Of a stretch of DNA of 15,586 nucleotides, positions 13,861 through 15,586 are shown one piece after another. A program made the translations under genes and the position numbers. The stretch comes from Acidimicrobiia bacterium UBA6912. Its GTDB lineage: Bacteria > Actinomycetota > Acidimicrobiia > Spongiisociales > UBA5794. The stretch is from contig DKBA01000343.1 in assembly GCA_002450985.1 (NCBI GenBank), positions 233 to 15,818 of the forward strand, written 5' to 3'. The notes beneath the pieces are model-generated. The model was not told the origin of the DNA, did no database searches, and saw only the letters and a program-made list of their open reading frames with translations. Positions within the stretch are counted from its first letter, which is position 1; each line of letters starts with the position of its first letter.

Positions 13861-13933
13861 TGGTCAGGGCCGGCGTCGATCCGGCGACCTCCGGTTTTTC
13901 AGACCGGCGCTCTACCAACTGAGCTACCTGACC
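13861..13933 (-). tRNA. tRNA-Phe (anticodon GAA)
   Basis: A full cloverleaf: acceptor GGTCAGG/CCTGACC with discriminator A, D-arm GCTCAGTTGGTAGAGC, anticodon stem CCGGT/ACCGG around loop CTGAAAA (anticodon GAA), a 5-base variable region and T-arm GCCGG/CCGGC. The T-loop reads ATCGACG, with A in place of the usual T54. CCA is not encoded and must be added after transcription. It lies 49 bases downstream of tRNA-Asp on the same strand, probably in one transcript. Confidence 0.95.
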
Positions 13934-13982
13934 GGGACACGAGCAACGCCCGGGACCGGCGAGCCAGCCCGGGCGGTTCGTC

Positions 13983-14060
13983 TGGCGGGAGCGACGGGAT
14001 TTGAACCCGCGACCTCCGGCTTGACAGGCCGGCGTGAACTCCAGACTTCACCACGCCCCC
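13983..14060 (-). tRNA. tRNA-Asp (anticodon GTC)
   Basis: A full cloverleaf: acceptor GGGGGCG/CGCTCCC with one G-U pair and discriminator G, D-stem GTGA/TCAC, anticodon stem CCGGC/GCCGG around loop CTGTCAA (anticodon GTC), variable AGGTC and T-arm GCGGG-TTCAAAT-CCCGT. The terminal CCA is encoded (13983-13985), unlike the neighbouring tRNA-Phe. Confidence 0.96.
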
Positions 14061-14154
14061 AACCGCACACCGCGACCGAAGCCGAGTGAGCACCGGGAGT
14101 ATAGGGCCACCGCAACCCCCGCGGAATTGGACGGCGGCCCGGTTCCGTCGCGAC

Positions 14155-15411
14155 TCAGTTCTGCGACCAGGACACCCACGATCCGTCGATGATGCGCACC
14201 GGCTCCCCGCCGTCGGCCGGCACCACCCAGATGCCGGTCTCCTCGGCGATGCGGCCGGCGAACGCATAGGCGTTCGAGTCCGGCGACCACAGCCGCATGC
14301 TCTGGGCGTACTGGTCGAAGAACGGCAGGAACTCGGTGATCCACCCGGCGCTCGGGGTGAACGCCGGCCCCGGCGTCGTCTCCCCGTCCTCCCACACCGA
14401 CCACTGCACCGTGCCCTGCTCCTCGGCGAGCTGCATCACCAGCAGCTTCTGTCCGTCTGGGCTCCAGAAGAAGGCCAGCGCCGGCTCCGTCGTGACCTGC
14501 TTGGCCTCGCCGGTCGCCGTGTCCACCACGTACAGCTGGTTGGCGGGCAGCGGCTGGTCGTTCTGGAACAGCACCGACACCGAGTTGCCGCCCTCCGCGT
14601 CGAACGACATCACGGCGAGCTGCTGCCCGCTGCGATTCGCCTCGAACTGCACGACGCCCTGCACTCGGACGATCGGCGTCTCTGCGCCGTCTCGGTCGAT
14701 GAATGCCACCTGCCCCCCGTCGTCCCGCTCGAGCACGCTCACCACCCCCTGGTCGAGCCACTGTGGGGCACGGAAGATGCCGGGCGCGGGCGCCAGCGGC
14801 TCCGGTTCGCCGGCTTGCGGCAGCGGGCTGAGCACGTCGAGACGGTTGGCGCCGACGTGGGCCACCAGCTCGTCGCCCGTCGGGTTCCACGCGAAGTAGA
14901 AGGGCTGCCCCACATCGACCTCACGGATGGACACCTCGTTGCCGATGTCCACCATCTCGAACACGATCCCGGTCGGGCCGTTTCGCAGCGAACCGAGGCG
15001 GTGGCCCTGCGGCGACCAGGAGAAGTAGAAAGAGGCGCTGCCGGTGTCGACTCGGCGCTGCTCACCCGTCTCCGGATCGACCACGATGAAGCCTGGACTC
15101 GCCGCACGGCTGGAGTAGGCGATGCGGGTGCCGTCCGGCGACCACACCGGCTGGAAGGGCAGATCGCCCTCGGCGCTGAGGACTCTCTCGTTGCCCCCGT
15201 CACGGTCGACCGCCACGACCCGTCCGGCGCTGTCGACGACCACGAGACGGTCGATCTCGAGAACCGCCGGGGCGGTGGTCGTGGTCGTAGTGGCAGTCGT
15301 GGACTGCGGGGTGGTCGTGGAGCCGTCCCCCGCCGGCTCGTCGCCTGACGTGCACGCCGATGTGATGAGCGCAGCGACCGCGGCCAGCGCCGCGAGCCGT
15401 CGCATGGGCAT
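14155..15411 (-). CDS. Predicted lipoprotein with TolB/PD40-like beta-propeller
   Basis: A 418-residue secreted lipoprotein. The first 20 residues (MPMRRLAALAAVAALITSAC) are a lipoprotein signal peptide with C20 as the lipidated cysteine, followed by a Thr/Ser-rich linker typical of actinobacterial cell-envelope lipoproteins. The rest is a beta-propeller built from PD40/WD40-like blades, seen as WSPDGTRIAYSS, WSPQGHRLGSL, WNPTGDELVAHV, WSPDGQKLLVMQ and WSPDSNAYAFAG. Propellers of this kind bind proteins or glycans outside the membrane; no catalytic site is visible, so the function is unknown. The ATG at 15411 has GGAGG 6 bases upstream; the ATG two codons later also works, and the longer frame starting at 15435 would bury the signal peptide. 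The tRNA-Asp and tRNA-Phe genes follow on the same strand. Confidence 0.88.
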   Translation of the reverse strand: MPMRRLAALAAVAALITSACTSGDEPAGDGSTTTPQSTTATTTTTTAPAVLEIDRLVVVDSAGRVVAVDRDGGNERVLSAEGDLPFQPVWSPDGTRIAYSSRAASPGFIVVDPETGEQRRVDTGSASFYFSWSPQGHRLGSLRNGPTGIVFEMVDIGNEVSIREVDVGQPFYFAWNPTGDELVAHVGANRLDVLSPLPQAGEPEPLAPAPGIFRAPQWLDQGVVSVLERDDGGQVAFIDRDGAETPIVRVQGVVQFEANRSGQQLAVMSFDAEGGNSVSVLFQNDQPLPANQLYVVDTATGEAKQVTTEPALAFFWSPDGQKLLVMQLAEEQGTVQWSVWEDGETTPGPAFTPSAGWITEFLPFFDQYAQSMRLWSPDSNAYAFAGRIAEETGIWVVPADGGEPVRIIDGSWVSWSQN

Positions 15412-15426
15412 GTCCCGCCTCCGTTC

Positions 15427-15441
15427 GCTCGCCAAGCGAGC
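15427..15441 (-). promoter_or_regulatory. Hairpin in the leader of the lipoprotein gene
   Basis: A perfect 6-bp stem (GCTCGC/GCGAGC) with a 3-base loop lies a few bases upstream of the GGAGG ribosome binding site. It could influence translation initiation; no other support exists. Confidence 0.3.
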
Positions 15442-15553
15442 CTACCGAGGGACGGTTGCTAAGGCCGTGGCGTGCCACCGAATCCTGAAGGCCCTCGCAG
15501 GCAGCGGCGAGCAGTACGGTGCGGAACGATTGCGTCGAAGAAGCCCCCTCAGC

Positions 15554-15570
15554 CGGGCCCTCCGGGCCCG
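15554..15570. repeat. GC-rich 7-bp hairpin near the right edge
   Basis: CGGGCCC and GGGCCCG are separated by TCC. It could be a terminator of a gene beyond the window, or just codons of a proline/glycine-rich protein (one plus frame reads KKPPQPGPPGPPAPPM). The remaining bases of 15442-15586 show no callable gene. Confidence 0.3.
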
Positions 15571-15586
15571 CCAGCTCCCCCGATGG

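Noticed and set aside
1..15586. CRISPR array, insertion sequence or prophage genes
   Set aside because: No regularly spaced repeats, transposase, integrase or structural phage proteins were found on either strand.

Overview
The window is GC-rich, uses GTG starts freely, has strong GGAGG-type ribosome binding sites, and carries tRNA-Asp with an encoded CCA next to tRNA-Phe without one. This fits a high-GC actinobacterium, possibly an uncultured Acidimicrobiia-like lineage. That placement is inference from composition and gene style, not from a marker gene. No integrase, transposase, CRISPR array or phage gene was seen.

Left flank (1-1993): a PfkB-family sugar kinase is cut by the window edge on the minus strand. 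It diverges from a REC-HDOD signalling protein on the plus strand. Positions 1994-2573 hold low-complexity repeats and at best one weak hypothetical ORF.

Minus-strand hydrolase block (2574-8086): in transcription order this encodes a DUF2235 alpha/beta-hydrolase-like protein, an endonuclease/exonuclease/phosphatase (EEP) protein, a papain-like C1A cysteine peptidase and a gingipain/caspase-like (C25-type) cysteine peptidase with a C-terminal FN3-like domain. None has a recognisable signal peptide. Gaps of 129-348 bp separate them and several end in strong hairpins, so they look like separately transcribed neighbours rather than one tight operon.

Plus-strand NLR-like operon (8365-13690): this diverges from the hydrolase block and is the most interesting part of the window. 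Gene 1 is a small helical protein ending in a glycine/valine beta-motif. Gene 2 is a short STAND-type NTPase whose Walker A lysine is lost. Gene 3 is an intact STAND NTPase containing a motif very like that of gene 1. Gene 4 carries the winged-helix and TPR sensor normally fused behind such an NTPase. Genes 2-3 and 3-4 overlap, so translation is probably coupled. Together they look like a STAND/NLR signalling machine split over several polypeptides, with a small candidate effector joined by a shared interaction motif, as in bacterial amyloid-signalling (BASS) systems. A fifth gene, a membrane-anchored REC protein, follows but carries a frameshift and an in-frame amber codon.

Right flank (13861-15586): tRNA-Phe(GAA), tRNA-Asp(GTC) and a TolB/PD40-like beta-propeller lipoprotein, all on the minus strand. 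This looks like ordinary chromosomal sequence bordering the accessory region.
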